NCBI GenBank assembly: GCA_024752435.1
Contig: CP103026.1
Location: 558,001-622,000 of the forward strand
Length of the DNA: 64,000 nucleotides
Source: Allantophomopsis cytisporea
Taxonomy: Eukaryota > Ascomycota > Leotiomycetes > Phacidiales > Phacidiaceae
Direction of reading: 5' to 3'
Part shown: piece after piece, positions 1 through 12,803 of the stretch
How positions within the stretch are numbered: the first letter of the stretch is position 1
Layout of the letters: every line of letters begins with the position of its first letter
Translations under genes and position numbers: made by a program
The notes under the pieces: generated by a model
Database searches by the model: none
The model's input: the letters and a program-made list of their open reading frames with translations, nothing else
Told to the model about the DNA's origin: nothing

Positions 1-1027
1 TCTACCCCCAGCAGCATGAAATATCTCCACAGCCAGCACTATTCATACATCCCCAGTCTACACATCACCCAGCCAGCGACAACAGAACATCTCAACATGA
101 CTATAAACTTGACCATGACTTGACCGTGACCATGAACACCGCGTCTACGAATACCCACAGTATATAGCAAGAGAAGGGAAGCAGATCATCAAATCACAAG
201 CCTGCTGGTGGATGCAATGGAGACGTGAGATTGAGATGGCACGAAGTATGGCGAGTGTAGAAAGGCAAGCATCTGGTAGGAGTTTGCGGTTATGGGGATA
301 TGGGGTAACGCTGCTGTGATGAGATTATTGGGGTGAGGATTGTGGTGGTGGAGAGGAGGGTGAAAGGGGGTACGGAGGGTATGGGAGGGCAGGATTCATT
401 GAGAGGTGATGGGTTAGTGGGATTACGGATAGATTGAGGGAAGGGGCGTGAAGATGATGTTGAGGTAGGTGTGGAGGCTAAAACTTTGAGGAGTTGACAA
501 GGTCATCTTACTTTAGGCTATCCTGCTTTGTTATATGCAATTGTATCAGACAATGTAGATATCAGAGGCTTCACTGCTCTCAATGAGTGATATGAAGGAG
601 CTAGGGTTCAAATACCATAGCACCCAAGGATATACTATGCAATCATGGAGACACGAGACGAGCACGCGAATCACTGAATACACATCACACCATGATAGTA
701 AGCATAGTAAACAGAGGAACTTTTTAGTCAAATCGGGAGCGTTATTCATCCAACAACTATTGTACTACACCAATTACTAGAGATCTACCAACACAACAAA
801 TAAATCATATCTCCACACTCTACCCCGTACAAATAGCCAATCCCCACATCAGGGCATAAGGAAATGAGTTGAGCATAAGGTATCAAAGAAACATCATCCG
901 CCCTCACCAAGTCTACTCGATCCCAAGCCTTCTACATCCATGATATGAGAAAAGACCATACTCGAGAAGTTGGATGGGGGAGGAATATCAAAACGAGGGA
1001 AATAGGACGGACAATGGAGTAAGGGAT
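1..1027. other. Non-coding flank, no gene supported
   Basis: This 1 kb lies downstream of the minus-strand perilipin gene and includes its probable 3' UTR. Open frames here are short (at most about 90 codons), lie in unrelated frames and resemble no family I know. Part of the stretch (about 300-470) is strongly G-rich on the plus strand. Confidence 0.5.
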
Positions 1028-1700
1028 CTAACCATCAATCTTGTCCTTAGCAATCTCCTTGGCTTCCGCCTTCTTCTTTCCGAGCACAGCACTCAACCAA
1101 CTCAGGGCATCGCTCGTCACAACCAAGCTGGTGGTGATCGCCGCCTTTCCCTTAGCGACGACACCATCACCGCCAACCTTCTTCACCTCAGATCCCCAGA
1201 CATTGAATACATACTCCTTACCATCGCTAGCTACCTTCAGAGGGTAGAAGGCTAGGCCGGTGGCGTTGTCGTACAGCTCACTGGTGGGCTTCTTGACGGC
1301 TGGGAAGCGGCTGTCGACCTTGGAGAGCGTGCTGTCGCCAAGGGAATCGGCGCGTGTGACATAGGGTGAGATATACGTGTATGGCTTGGAGAGGTATGGG
1401 AGGACTGGCTTGGCGAAGGTGTCGTAGCCGGTTGCGGAGAGGGCAATGGATTTCTGGCCCAGTGGGTGGGACTTGAAGGTTGTGATAGAATCAGAGATTA
1501 CAGGGTAGGAGATGAGGTGCTGGGAGATTGTCAGCGGGTGTCTTTGGTTGAATTTGTTGAGGAGGGATAGAGGTGAGATGAAGGCTCAAGGTGCGGCGGA
1601 GGTGAGCCGGAGGAGGACTTAGTGTTGAGGATGGAGGTTGAGAAGTACTTACGGAGAGGAACGCCGAGCTAGGCTTCTCGCCGTTTACTTGCGGAGCCAT
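1028..1700 (-). CDS. cap20: Cap20/perilipin-family lipid-droplet protein
   Basis: Two exons, 1653-1700 and 1028-1519, encode 179 residues. The donor (GTAAGT) and acceptor (CAG) give a phase-0 join. The N-terminus MAPQVNGEKPSSAFLS is followed by HLISYPVISDSITTFKS, the core LPYLSKPYTYISPYVTRADS, the DGVVAKGKAAITTSLVVTS segment and a Lys/Glu-rich tail. This order matches the Colletotrichum Cap20 / Metarhizium MPL1 perilipins. Known role of the family: coating of lipid droplets and control of lipid mobilisation. In several plant and insect pathogens it is needed for appressorium turgor. The length equals that of the family (about 180 aa), so the gene looks intact. A long pyrimidine tract on the plus strand lies 350-420 bp upstream of the start (about 2050-2125). 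Identification is by remembered family pattern. Confidence 0.9.
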
Positions 1701-2092
1701 TGTGTTGTCTGGTGAGGCGGCGTGGGGCATGTAGGTTGACAGTGATGCTATGGAGTCGGATGAATCAGTTACATGCCAATATCTCGGTCGAGGAGCCATG
1801 CAGCGACAAGCAACAAAGCTCGATGCAAAGATGCCAATGAATGAATGATGGAGGTAGCAGTGGGCGATAGCTAACTCTCTCAATGAGAGTCCGCAATTTT
1901 CAAACAGCACGACAATGATGCCATTTGTTGGGGGACTTTTTTGGACATACCTATTAAGGCGACGATGAATAATCGCTCTTTGTGACTGTCGAATTGATAG
2001 AGATCTTCTTTCCCTTCTTCTCGTTCCTATCTCTTCTGTGTGTTCTTGTTCTTATTTATCTCTCTTTTTTTTTCTTTTCCTAATCTTTTCTT

Positions 2093-2113
2093 CTTTCTTT
2101 CTTTCTTTCTTTC
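2093..2113. repeat. (TTTC)n microsatellite in a pyrimidine-rich tract
   Basis: About five TTTC units lie inside a larger C/T-rich stretch (about 2050-2125). It is upstream of the perilipin gene, so on the coding strand it is a GA-rich tract. Confidence 0.85.
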
Positions 2114-2426
2114 TCTCTTTTTCGATATTCCTCTTTTGGGAATTGTGCTTCTTCTGTACAGATTTTGGGAATGAAGATGTGGTCACACGTGTGAAGGTGT
2201 GGTAGTTGTGGTGGTGGTGGGAGATGGGGAGGGAAAGGGTAATGAGTGAGTTTATGTTGTGTTGCTTCGAACCTTCACGCCATGGCCCATGGCAGCTTTT
2301 CAGCCACACTTTGACTTTCACATGTCATCTTTCGTCACACAAGAACAGACAGAACAGGGACAAGAACTTGGTACGCAGCCAGCAGGACAGTACAGCAGTA
2401 CGCAGTACATACTTAGAGTATCTTCG

Positions 2427-2470
2427 CCCGCACCCGCACCCGCACCCACATCCACATCCACATCCACACC
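2427..2470. repeat. Hexanucleotide repeat (CGCACC then CATCCA)
   Basis: Three CGCACC-type units grade into three CATCCA-type units and then into CA-rich DNA up to about 2495. It produces Pro-His and Asp-Val runs in spurious reading frames. Confidence 0.85.
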
Positions 2471-2626
2471 TATCCTCACACTCACACACACATATACATA
2501 CATATCCTTGTCATTGTGTAAAAATACCCGGCACCGGTCAGAGTTTCTACCCAGCTTATAATAAATACATAAATAAATAAATGGATGGATAATACGTAGT
2601 TCCGTTGATTGCAATAGATGAGTATG

Positions 2627-2660
2627 AATGGATGGATGGATGGATGGATGGATGGATGGA
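2627..2660. repeat. (ATGG)n microsatellite
   Basis: About eight ATGG units. A short second block of the same motif lies at 2580-2590. Confidence 0.9.
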
Positions 2661-3079
2661 TATATATTAATATTCATATGAAGATGAAACATCTCGTCGC
2701 GTAACAATAATAGCGACCCAACTACCTTACTACAGAACGTACGCGAACGGAGTAGCTGCAGAATGTACAGTATTAATGTATCTATCTACCTACTTACCAA
2801 TTCAGGCAGTCATTCCCCACCGTGAAGTATCATGAGTAAGAAGTCTCCCTTACCAATTACTTAACACGACAAAATAAATGGTGAGTTCATACCTACATTA
2901 CACAAAACCCTGATTATATTCCTTTATTCTGTCTGCCTCATTATCCAATACCATGTGCCATCTACCTATCTCTCATCCCGATCTTCCTTGTTTACTTCCC
3001 TTTACACGTCATTAACATGAGAGAGAGGTCCCTCATGCTTTACTCGCATTGGATTGAGATGCAGGAGTAGAGTGGCGGT

Positions 3080-3138
3080 TAGGTAAGTAGGTAGGTAGTA
3101 GGTAGGTAGGTAGGTAGGTAGGTAGGTAAGAAGGTAGT
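3080..3138. repeat. (GGTA)n microsatellite
   Basis: About a dozen GGTA units with a few single-base interruptions. Confidence 0.9.
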
Positions 3139-3551
3139 CATGAAGTATTAGTAAGAATTGAGTGATATGTATGGCACACCCGGGTTTTTATGATACGGTG
3201 AGGAGGTGAGGCGAGGAGCTCAGCAAGCTTTTGCTATGATTTTCTTTCTTTTTCCACGTCACCGCCTCCTGATGAGAAGTCTTCGAGATGCTTTTAGATA
3301 ATGTGCAGATTCTATGGTACATACACTTACATACATATATATACATATACATATCAAGTGTCCGAGCACACACGAATATAGATTGAGCTTGAAGACAACA
3401 ACATCGACAGATCCTTTTGTCCAAAGTATGTAATTACAAAATAGCTAGACGAGTAATGTAATCTATTTGACTCTACACAATAGACTTTCAGTGCTTCTCA
3501 TTGGCCGACCCTGAGAAAGCCTTTAACGAACTCAGACTCCTGCTGTGCAAC

Positions 3552-3584
3552 GACATCAACATCAACATCGACATCAACGACACC
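3552..3584. repeat. (ACATCA)n short tandem repeat
   Basis: Five imperfect ACATCA/ACATCG units. Confidence 0.75.
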
Positions 3585-4730
3585 AACATGTTTCTGTGTG
3601 ACTGTGCACCCCCTTCCACCCTCACCCCATACTCGTGCCACATTCTGGCATTATCCATAAAACCCCATGAATTTCCTTCCCACAACCGCCCGTTCCCCCA
3701 CAAAACTCTCCTCACCCTATCCCTCCACCTGCCATGCCGCCGACGACTTAAAAGCAAGCCGCTCACCCTCGATCACCAAGCTCATACGTTGTACGTAACA
3801 AGGGCAACAAAAAGCGACAAGGTTGGGTCAAATTGTGCACTTGAGTTATCAATTTCCATATCCCATATCGCATTTCCATGTTTCCTTTCCGTTTCTTTTT
3901 CTCTTGACTTTAATTTGTTGAGGAGGGGTCTTGGGCTTTGTTCGCCTGCCCTGTGGCTGGCTCTGCTTTCCATTGCTGATTTGGCATGTGAAAGTGCCGT
4001 TGCGTCATTCGCCTACGATAGATAGATCGGCGCGCTACGAGATAAGAGAGGAGAGAGAGAGCATGACACCAGAGTCGAGGTCGAGTCAGAGCTCGAGCAT
4101 CAAGGAAGACATGACGAGTTGCACAAGCGAATAATGACGCGACAGATTGATCAGGCAAATATCTCAGGTTAAGGCACTCACTTTCGATACGATACTGTAC
4201 CTACGCGTACTCAACTTGCACCTTACGTACAGTATGGTAGTATCATGGATTTTCATTGCTCCGCCATTCTCTATTCCTATTTGCTACATACCCAAGTACG
4301 AGACCACTGAAGCTCTTGAAGAGAAGCGGAGAAAACAACATCATCTGGATCTGTGCAATCGACAGATTGCAAATTGACTTTCAATGGAGCATTACCCTAC
4401 ATGACGAAAGATACCGGCATACCCCTACCAATATTACCTTGCCTGACATTCCACATGTGCATAACTGCCCAGCGCTCTCCAGCTTATCAAATTTCCCTCA
4501 TTCATTCAATCACCTCTCCTCTCCTCTCCACTTCTGCCTGTGTCCTTTGCTTTTTGCCTTTCTTCATGCCCTTGACACCACTATGTTCATGTCATGTCCT
4601 TGCTGCATGTGCAGACGCAGGTATTTTTCTTTGACGCCGATTTACTGAGCGAGTATTCCACCTGTGGCTGTGGTCGAAAAGACTATTTCATGAAACGGTC
4701 GAAGGGTCGAAGGACATTCCTGTAAAGCAA

Positions 4731-4782
4731 ATGAGCATGAGCATGAGCATGAGCATGAGCATGAGCATGGGCATGGGCATGG
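4731..4782. repeat. (GAGCAT)n hexanucleotide repeat
   Basis: Seven GAGCAT units followed by two GGGCAT variants. The minus-strand translation is a Met-Leu/Met-Pro run in an otherwise unsupported open frame. Confidence 0.9.
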
Positions 4783-7700
4783 ATATAGATATGAGGTGTG
4801 TAAGTAAGTACATACCTACATAGGACATAATTACACAGTACATACAATCATCAACACTACGTTGCTGATGGTCTATCCCGTGTAACTTGATTTCCCATGT
4901 CCATTGTATGCATACAAAGCAGCCACAAACCCCAAGAACAGACCATGTATGTACTAAGATACCTCCTCGTAAACTCAATTGCAACAGATTCCATCGACAT
5001 TATACTGGAACGTGACCGTGATCAACAGGAAAAGCAGATAGTCTATTCATATTGTGGGTCTTTAGAGTAGTGAGTAAGACCGCGATCCAGGAACACAAGA
5101 CATGACAGAGTCCATCACTTCGTTCCTGAGTCACGACGCTCTTCAAAGCTAGGTCCAAGTCTCACCCAACTTTCTGGTCGCGAGAGGAGCGTTCGACTTC
5201 ATCTCTGCACATCACGCGAGAGATCCCAGTCCAGCACGCCCATCCCCGTTCATCCACCCCGTCACATCTTACGCACATCTACATCTACATACATATGTAC
5301 GCCACCTCAAACAAATACGGAGTACATATGAACAAGTACATCGTACAAAGTACTCATCAACGAACGCAGTCCATCTACCGGCAGATAGGAGGCCAAACTC
5401 CACGATCTCGCCGCAGCCGATTGGCATGATTTGCGAAGAAGGATCGAAGACTCCAGAAATCTCGGAGGAACAAGAGGAGGATTAAAGTGGCGGGAGAGAA
5501 ACGGGCATTTCGTAATATGCCAATCGAAACTCTACGCACGCCTACGCCGTCTTCTCTTACGCGGACCACGCCGCAAGGGTCTATGAGATAGAGAAAATAA
5601 AGGCTGCTTGGCAACGTCTTGAGGATATGTCTCCGCAACAGAGAAGAGGCTTTTCTCATGCAGCACGCGTCAATCACACCGCGGTCCAGGCCCGCCATAC
5701 GGAGAATGACGAGGAGGTAGGTCCTTGACCTCACGGCTGGGAATTGCACATGTACGTACAAATAAGTAAGTACCTAAATGGGTACCAGAGTAAGTACCAG
5801 AGTAAGTATGCACAAAGGCATAGATATCTCCCGAAAAGACTGGTTACACGCAGATTTCCGATCCTTTGCAGTGGACGAACGACCTCTTGGAAGAGCGAGC
5901 AGGTCATTTACCAGTACCGCGTTACAGCGTGCCGGAATCCGCTTCCCCGTCGCTTAGCCCGTGATATGATGGGCTGGGATGCTGAGAGGAGGGGGGGGAT
6001 TGGGAAGTGCTTACACGCCGTGGTACGAGGGGGGATGGAAGGGGTGTGAATGAAACGAGCGTGCACGATATATGACATGTTACGATATGATAAGTATGAT
6101 ATGGGTGATGGAGTCGTAGAGAAAGGCTGATACGGATGCGGAGGAGCAGAGGGGCGAAGACCCGAGTCGATTCATATGCACTTTGACGCATGAAGCTGTT
6201 GGAATTAATCTATGGCGCGCACGTATGAAAAGTGACAAAATGTCCATGCGGACGAAACATTATCAGCCGCTGGGGAAGAGGTCGCAGGTTGCATGGGGGA
6301 CAATTGAATGGGAACCTGGAAAAGGACACTGAAATGCGTAGTTGTCGTTTGTCTTTTGTCTCTTGTCTCTTGTCTTTGCCAAGCGATGCCATATGCCTGT
6401 GAAGCTCACTAGCCACAGCTTGACCCCTGCTCGCATGTGACAATGTCTCACAATTGTGCTGTCGTGCTAGACCTTCCCATGCTTTTTGGCTGGGAGAGGC
6501 CGAGGATGGGGGAGGAGAGTGATGCCTTTAGATGCATGCTCTGCGCGGTCATATGAGTACCGTGTGCTGGGGCCTGGTGTGGGCTGATACTACCTGGTAA
6601 ATGGTGATGATAATGCACGTGAAAATAGAAATTGTCATGTGATGTCTTTTCATGGTTGATGGAACGTTCAATGGACTGACGGGAGGCTCATTGGGAAAGT
6701 TGATGTAGAGGGACTGAGAGGATTTCAATTTATATGCATAGTAAGACATATCTGACAGATAGGGTTACATAGGAGGTGCTAACAAGATACTGCATGTAGA
6801 CCACTGCTCGTGAATAATGTGCTTTGGCCGTTCCAGCTAGGCTTCCATCACGAATTGCGGACATATGCGCAACTAAGACAACGTGAGTGATGTCAAATTT
6901 GTACAATTTGAATTGATGTGGTTCGACACTGCGGCAGCAATGCTTCTAGAAGCTGCTCAGAAACTGATTCCCAGAGTTAGACTCGAGAAAAGTGAAGAGT
7001 GTTCCTGCACAAGATACTTCTGCGCACTCAATCATTGCCTACAGGTGTATTCGTACTACAGAACTACATCATCATCTCAGTGACGATATGGTTCGAGTTG
7101 ATATGGATGTAGAGTGGTTATAGATAATCTCTGCTCTTGAAGTTTTGATGTGTGCTGTTTTCTCATCTTTTTGTCCCATTTCGTTATGGAAGCTATTCTC
7201 CAGGATGTGCATGCTTCATGAAGATAGTCCATACTCTCGTGCTATATTCTAATGTATAAGAGAAGGGTCTGTCTACAATGGAGAAGTTGCTTTCATAACA
7301 TGTGAAGGTTGACTTGGATTGAGGTTGCAGAAGATCAAGAGACGCAGCATCAGGCCAAGTTATGACTAGCTGTAGATATCTCCCCGCTGTCTCTGGTGAT
7401 TCATCTGGTTTAGCTTTTATGGAAGCTCCTTTGTCTGTTAGGCAGAGGGATTCATCTGAAGTTTCCCTTACTTCTCTCTTGAGGAATCGTCAGTTGTGCT
7501 CATGATCAATTACTCAAGAGAGCTCTGTTGAGCGATGAGTTAGTTGCCTAGGTTGTACCAAGTTGAAGTTCACAACCATCTAGCATGCCATTTTACATCC
7601 TTCCTAGTACCTCTCATACATATCCGACATAGCTGGTGAGTATAGTATCACAAAGCCCCGCCCCCGAAAACTCGATATGGTAAGCAACATAGAGTAAATT

Positions 7701-9193
7701 CCAAATGAGGTCTTCTGCCATGCAATGCGAGATTATATCTTTCTACCTATCATTGTTTTGTTAAAATCAGCTCTACTTGGTGCAAATATGTCATGTGATC
7801 TCTGTCTGTGGATATATAGGGCTGAATGAATAGAGGTGACGTTGTGCCAGTAACAGATTCCAATGTAGATGACGAAGTTAAAACGGCCAATTTCTGTTTC
7901 TGTCATATGGATTGAACATGCCATATCCACGCATGCATAAATCCTCTTTTCTGTTTTCCGGCTACGGAGTTCATTCTACTAGAGCACTTATATGAATTTC
8001 ACCAATCCATTCACCCACCCACAATCAGTCTCCACCTCCCATCAACAACATCGACTACACCATTCCTTTTCCGATTCCCCCTTTTACTCCTCTCAAGAGT
8101 CATCTGATACTCTCTATATAGGCACACCAATTCTAACTTCCTTCATCTCTCTGATCCACCCCCCCTACAATCTGCAGGAACAACGAACTTCCCAATCTCT
8201 CTTACCCTCTCAACGACATCAAATCCACAAACAGCCACATGTAAGATTCCTTGGATCTGCCACCCTCCACTTGGCGCAGATCTCCTTAAAGTGCCTTGCA
8301 AAAACAATACTCGACCCGTGCCACAGCTATTCAAATAATCCGTAGCCAAGTGAAACATATCAACGTTCAAAATACTTATGTTGTACTTCCTGGAGCACAA
8401 ATTATAAGCCTCTTGCTCCTCATATCTATAACCCTTGCCACAACAGACACCACCGTGCCATCTCTCAGCTCAAACACACTTGAGCCGCTGTACACAACTC
8501 AGGACTAGTCCAACGCAGCTTACTCTTTTCTTTCCCAACTACCATCAGCTTTACAAATTCTACTCGACACCCCAAGAAGCTTCATCTCCATCTCCCGCAC
8601 ACCATTCTCCTCATAGTTTCTTACCTATGCCACAGCGCGTTGAGTGCGAAGTTCCCCTCTCAGATGCTCACTAAATAGAGACTAGAGCAGGCGCTGGAGG
8701 GATTTGTATCCATTTTATACGAGGTCTGGGAGCATAAATAGCTTGTGGTATATGTGTCAAGTGATGACGGCTGCATAGTTGGTGGCGAGGTAGTCGTCTA
8801 GTTTGATACGGAGATTGATGCGTTGTGAGAGCGTGAGGTGTGATTCTGAAAGTAGGCTGGCTGTGAGGTAGTCAAGACTGTCCATATCCGCCCCCTCTTG
8901 ATTGATTCACCTCTGCACCTGCGTGTATGCTCTCCTGAATGGAAGAGGGTGAGTAAGATTCATTAGCTAGGTTCGCGAGCTAGTCACGATGCAGCTTTTC
9001 ATAACCTCGTCCATAGCGACGGATGTACTCGTCGGCGCGTCCTCACTTGATACGTTACCAGTCCGACTACTATCGACAAATCAGTCTGCTGTTGAAAATT
9101 GAATGATGCATAGCGATTTGGTCAATCATCTCCTCGTTCGATTAGTGGCAGATCATCCTCTTGCCTTATCATATCAATTATTCAGACCACTCA

Positions 9194-9670
9194 TTATGGA
9201 ATCTCTTTCGTGCTGTGCTGTTCGAGAAATACGCGCAGCTTAAGCTCGAGGACGAGGCCAGGCCGGTGGGCTAGGCCTGAACTTGGGATAGAAGTTACAT
9301 TGTTGAGGGCGGAGGATAAACTCGAATGCGTCAAAATCAACTCCTCGTCAAGATATGCATACTCGTAAATTTCCACGGAGAAAGGGCATTGGTTGAAAGT
9401 TCTTGCCGAACACCAGACACATTGCGAATCGTGATATGGATATACCAAGACATCAAAGATCTCCAGAATCGAAATGGCAGCAAAGGGTGAATAGTATTTC
9501 GGCAAGAAAGTTATGGATGATGGAGGAGATTTCAATGATATGAAAATGAAATGGGGATAAGCCGGTTGTGGATTTGGGTTGAGTTTGAATGTGACTTTCC
9601 CGTTGAGTTTCGTATACGCTTCCATAAACGCGCATGGATGGACGGGACCATTGTGCGATTTCTCCACCAT
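9194..9670 (-). CDS. Doubtful hypothetical protein, 158 aa
   Basis: A single open frame starting at an ATG at 9670; a longer version would need a GTG start at 9697. The protein has a balanced composition, with a Pro/Phe/Ile-rich middle (PHFIFISLKSPPSS) and one acidic-aromatic segment (VEIYEYAYLDEELIL). I recognise no family, signal peptide or membrane segment. It lies just downstream of the GT25 gene on the same strand, in otherwise non-coding DNA. It could be lineage-specific or a chance open frame. Confidence 0.3.
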   Translation of the reverse strand: MVEKSHNGPVHPCAFMEAYTKLNGKVTFKLNPNPQPAYPHFIFISLKSPPSSITFLPKYYSPFAAISILEIFDVLVYPYHDSQCVWCSARTFNQCPFSVEIYEYAYLDEELILTHSSLSSALNNVTSIPSSGLAHRPGLVLELKLRVFLEQHSTKEIP

Positions 9671-9927
9671 GAAGCTTTCTTGGCACAGATGACGCACATC
9701 ACGAACTAGGCTGTACGACGTTGCGGGTAGACTAATAAGCTTATCTTGTGATAATTAATTTAAGTTATATGTCGGGTATGATATCGAAAATGTCAGACGT
9801 ATTGCGTATGTGAATGTACGTGCAAAGTACGCCTAACCACAAACGCCGCTCCAAGCCCCCCGTAGAACCTGCCATTATAATACATTTCGGCCCCTCAAGA
9901 ATTCCAGATCGATACTATGTAGGCTCC

Positions 9928-11239
9928 TCACGAATCCCACCGCAACGTCAGATCGCCGGTGACGGGCTCGATCTTCTTATCGTCGTCCCACTGGCCATGA
10001 ATCTCATTCTCCCCGTCCTTATTCATGCCGTATATCGCGCCCAGATTGAGTCTGACACTATTCACAATATTCCACGTGAAGCCCTTCTTTCTTGTCTGTC
10101 CATTGAAATCTCCAATATCCGAATCGCGGTTGGTATTACCAGCCGCCTTGTGCGAATCAACCATTGTCGGGTAGACCGAAATGCAGGTAAAGTTAAGATG
10201 TGGGTAGGTGCAGAGATCATGATAACCAAGATCAACAGGGAGGGCGAAAGGCGACAAACTCATATGGTAAACAGCCTTCTTCGCGCCTTCGAGAGATAAC
10301 GCATACGCATACATGCAAACCGCTGCCTCGGCCTCAAAAACTATGCGCGTTGTGTTCGAATATGCTGACATATCGGGGACACTGCCAAACGCAGTACGGT
10401 GTGCCCACGGCGTGGTCGTTGGGTCATTCTCAATCACTAGTCGTCGATTATCGTCCTTAACCGGGTCAACTGAGCAGTGTCCAATCCATAGCATATCCCA
10501 GCCATCGCCATACGGCGAATGCGAATCGGAGGTATGTTCTGCTTCGGTGACCGATTTCGTCTTTCCTGTCGTGTTCTTTGCCTCCTTCGTGCTAGTCAAC
10601 AACCGCGAGCCAATGCCGAAGCGTGAGAGCTGGTTCTTCAGGTCGATGTCCCAATCAGAATCGTCTTCGAAAATAAGCGCCGATGACAGCCGCCGCGCGA
10701 CGATATTGCGTGCAATGTTCAAATGTGCGCGGAAACAGCCGAGCATGTTGAGGTCCTTCGAATCCCATGTCTATACAGTAACAATCAGCTGACTACTCTT
10801 GAAATTCAACAGAGACAATATCATAATTACCGGTGGTAATGCCTTCTCTGAAACATCGGCACCTTTCACGCCCTCGGCGACTTCGAATTCGAACCCAGTA
10901 TGTGCGGAAGCAAGAGTAAATGCGTCGAGTTTATCCGGGCGTTCGGGGAGGTTCAAGACGAAGATTTTCTCGAACTGTTGTGGTCAGAACAAATTCTTGG
11001 AAGACCCAAATTGATTCTGGAGCAGGTGAGATGGAACTACATACGCCCAGAGTAGAGTTCTTGATTTCGTTGTCGTAGTCCCTTCGTGGAGCGGCATGCG
11101 TCTTCGCATACTCGGCGATTGTCCTCGTAGGCGTGGACAGGTCATAAGCGGCGACGCGCAGGAACAGGGCAAAGAGAAGGAAAGCGACAACAGCTACAAG
11201 AGGTCGGAACCATCGAGCATTGGAGATCATGATTGACAT
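9928..11239 (-). CDS. GT25-family glycosyltransferase, type II membrane protein
   Basis: Three exons, 11045-11239, 10831-10974 and 9928-10770, encode 393 residues, with both junctions in phase 0. Residues about 12-30 form one membrane anchor near the N-terminus, as in Golgi enzymes. Exon 2 carries the family start motif FEKIFVLNLPERPDK. Exon 3 contains the acidic motif ALIFEDDSDWDIDL (candidate metal/nucleotide-sugar site), then DMLWIGHC and the VDLGYHDLC segment typical of fungal family-25 (LPS-type) glycosyltransferases. The sugar and acceptor are unknown. ATG 11239 was chosen because the longer frame to 11269 begins with TTG. Pmt4, a second secretory-pathway glycosylation gene, is the next annotated gene upstream on the same strand, about 1.6 kb away. 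Confidence 0.85.
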
Positions 11240-12803
11240 CTCTCCCGAGACGGAAGAATATCCCGCCAAGAAAAGGTCCCCAGAAGCCCACCTTATAACT
11301 TAAAGAACCCCCGAGAAAAGAAAATATAAAGATGGATCTAATACACAAACGATATCCGTCAAGACGAACAATTCGGGAACGGTTCGCAAAGAAGAAGGAA
11401 GACGAGGAGGAGGGGGAAAAGATTCAGAAAATGGCGTCAAGCATTGGGCTCCGGGGTAAAGAAAGGTATTATGGATGGGTGATATATGGCAAGCCACCCA
11501 CATTCAATATGATTATTATCAATGGCGCAGGCGTATCTTACCTACCTTAGGTGAGCTTGTTCACTATTTGTAGCACGGCCCGACATTGATCATCGTCTAC
11601 TGGCTATGTCCCCACAGATCCCTACAATAGACTGACCAATCTCATTACTCGATCCCTTCCGGATTGCTTACCTCGTGTTTGCTTTCCATAATGTTGATGC
11701 TTAGAGCACTGTTTTATTGATGAATGGACAAATAGGGGTGCGAGTTGCATGATAGGAATCAAGATGATGGTGAGGTTGGGGGGCTTCGCCATGAGGGGTC
11801 AGCAAATGGAATCGAGCGTGGCCATTTTTGGCTGGTGCTTATTACTTTTGGTTGATGGCGTGTGCCCTTTTGCTGGAGAGAAATTTCAGCGGCCGAATAA
11901 TAATTACAAGGTTGATGACAAGAGAAATACGACCCGCACATGGCGTTCCATTAGCTTGGCACCTGTCAAGACCAACGAAATCCTAATACTAGTAACGAAG
12001 TGGCGGCCTTGGGCCAGGGGTACGGAATTCGCTTGTGGATGGCAAAAGGAAGAAGAAATTTTGCATGATAGGAAATATACTTTACCAATATTTGGTACTT
12101 CGGGGTCCAGTAATCAAGATTATACTTTGTCGGTAGTTTAGTCACTCGATTAGTTCTACTCAGTTGGTAAATTATTTATAGAAATGAACATTGAAGTAGA
12201 GCAAAGCAGTTAAAGATGGGCAAATAGAATGGAAATGTTGTGAAATTGAAATGGAAATGACGAGCACATTGTAGGAGTATTAAGGTATAGTAGCCATGAA
12301 GCTTAGATTAAAAGTCAAGAAAGTGGAGCGCGCATTGAATGACAACCCGGGCAACCTCAAATGTATTATCGTCTGGAACGTCTTCACCGCACACTAGCTA
12401 AATACTACATACTACCCTTCCCGATATATGGGGATCAATGTCTCAAGTCCAAGGACTGGGGATATGAAACGCAAATAACATTCATAGATAACATTGTTTA
12501 CTTGTGTGAGTTAGCAGATGAATTGATAGCCAGACAAGCGTGCGAGGACAAAACACACGTAAGTTCTCTCCGCCCTTCCGATGCAAGGATATTTCATTGG
12601 CACATCATGCAGGGTAAACGTCAGCAGGTCTCAAATGGAGAAGGATAAAACATCATAATCAAAGAGAAATAAGGAAAGCTTCATTGACTATTGTACATAT
12701 ATAAAAGCGGATTCAGATCATAATCCCAACTGATTATATGCACCACGCAATGCTCGCCTACGCAGAACTTCGCACCCTTTTCGTTTCAATTGATTTCCAC
12801 ACT
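11240..12803. other. Spacer between the GT25 and Pmt4 genes
   Basis: Contains the promoter of the GT25 gene and the 3' flank of pmt4. Two plus-strand open frames (11749-12141, 12361-12648) look like chance frames with no recognisable domain. Nothing else was seen. Confidence 0.5.

Larger units (their letters stand above)
1701..9193. other. Gene-poor, microsatellite-rich spacer of about 7.5 kb
   Basis: No convincing coding region was found on either strand. Open frames are mostly under 120 codons. Several are pure translations of tandem repeats (Pro-His, Met-Leu-Met-Pro or Asp-Val runs). Six simple repeats are listed separately. The remainder is AT-rich, with scattered pyrimidine tracts and no recognisable transposase, reverse transcriptase or terminal repeat. 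Confidence 0.6.

Noticed and set aside
2318..2707. 129-codon minus-strand open frame
   Set aside because: It is mainly a translation of the TGGA, CACCCG and CA repeats (Ser-Ile-His-Pro and Asp-Val-Gly-Ala runs).
4688..4984. 98-codon minus-strand open frame with a Met-Leu run
   Set aside because: Produced by the GAGCAT repeat; no domain and no splice support.
11749..12141. 130-codon plus-strand open frame
   Set aside because: No recognisable domain or signal peptide; composition not clearly coding.
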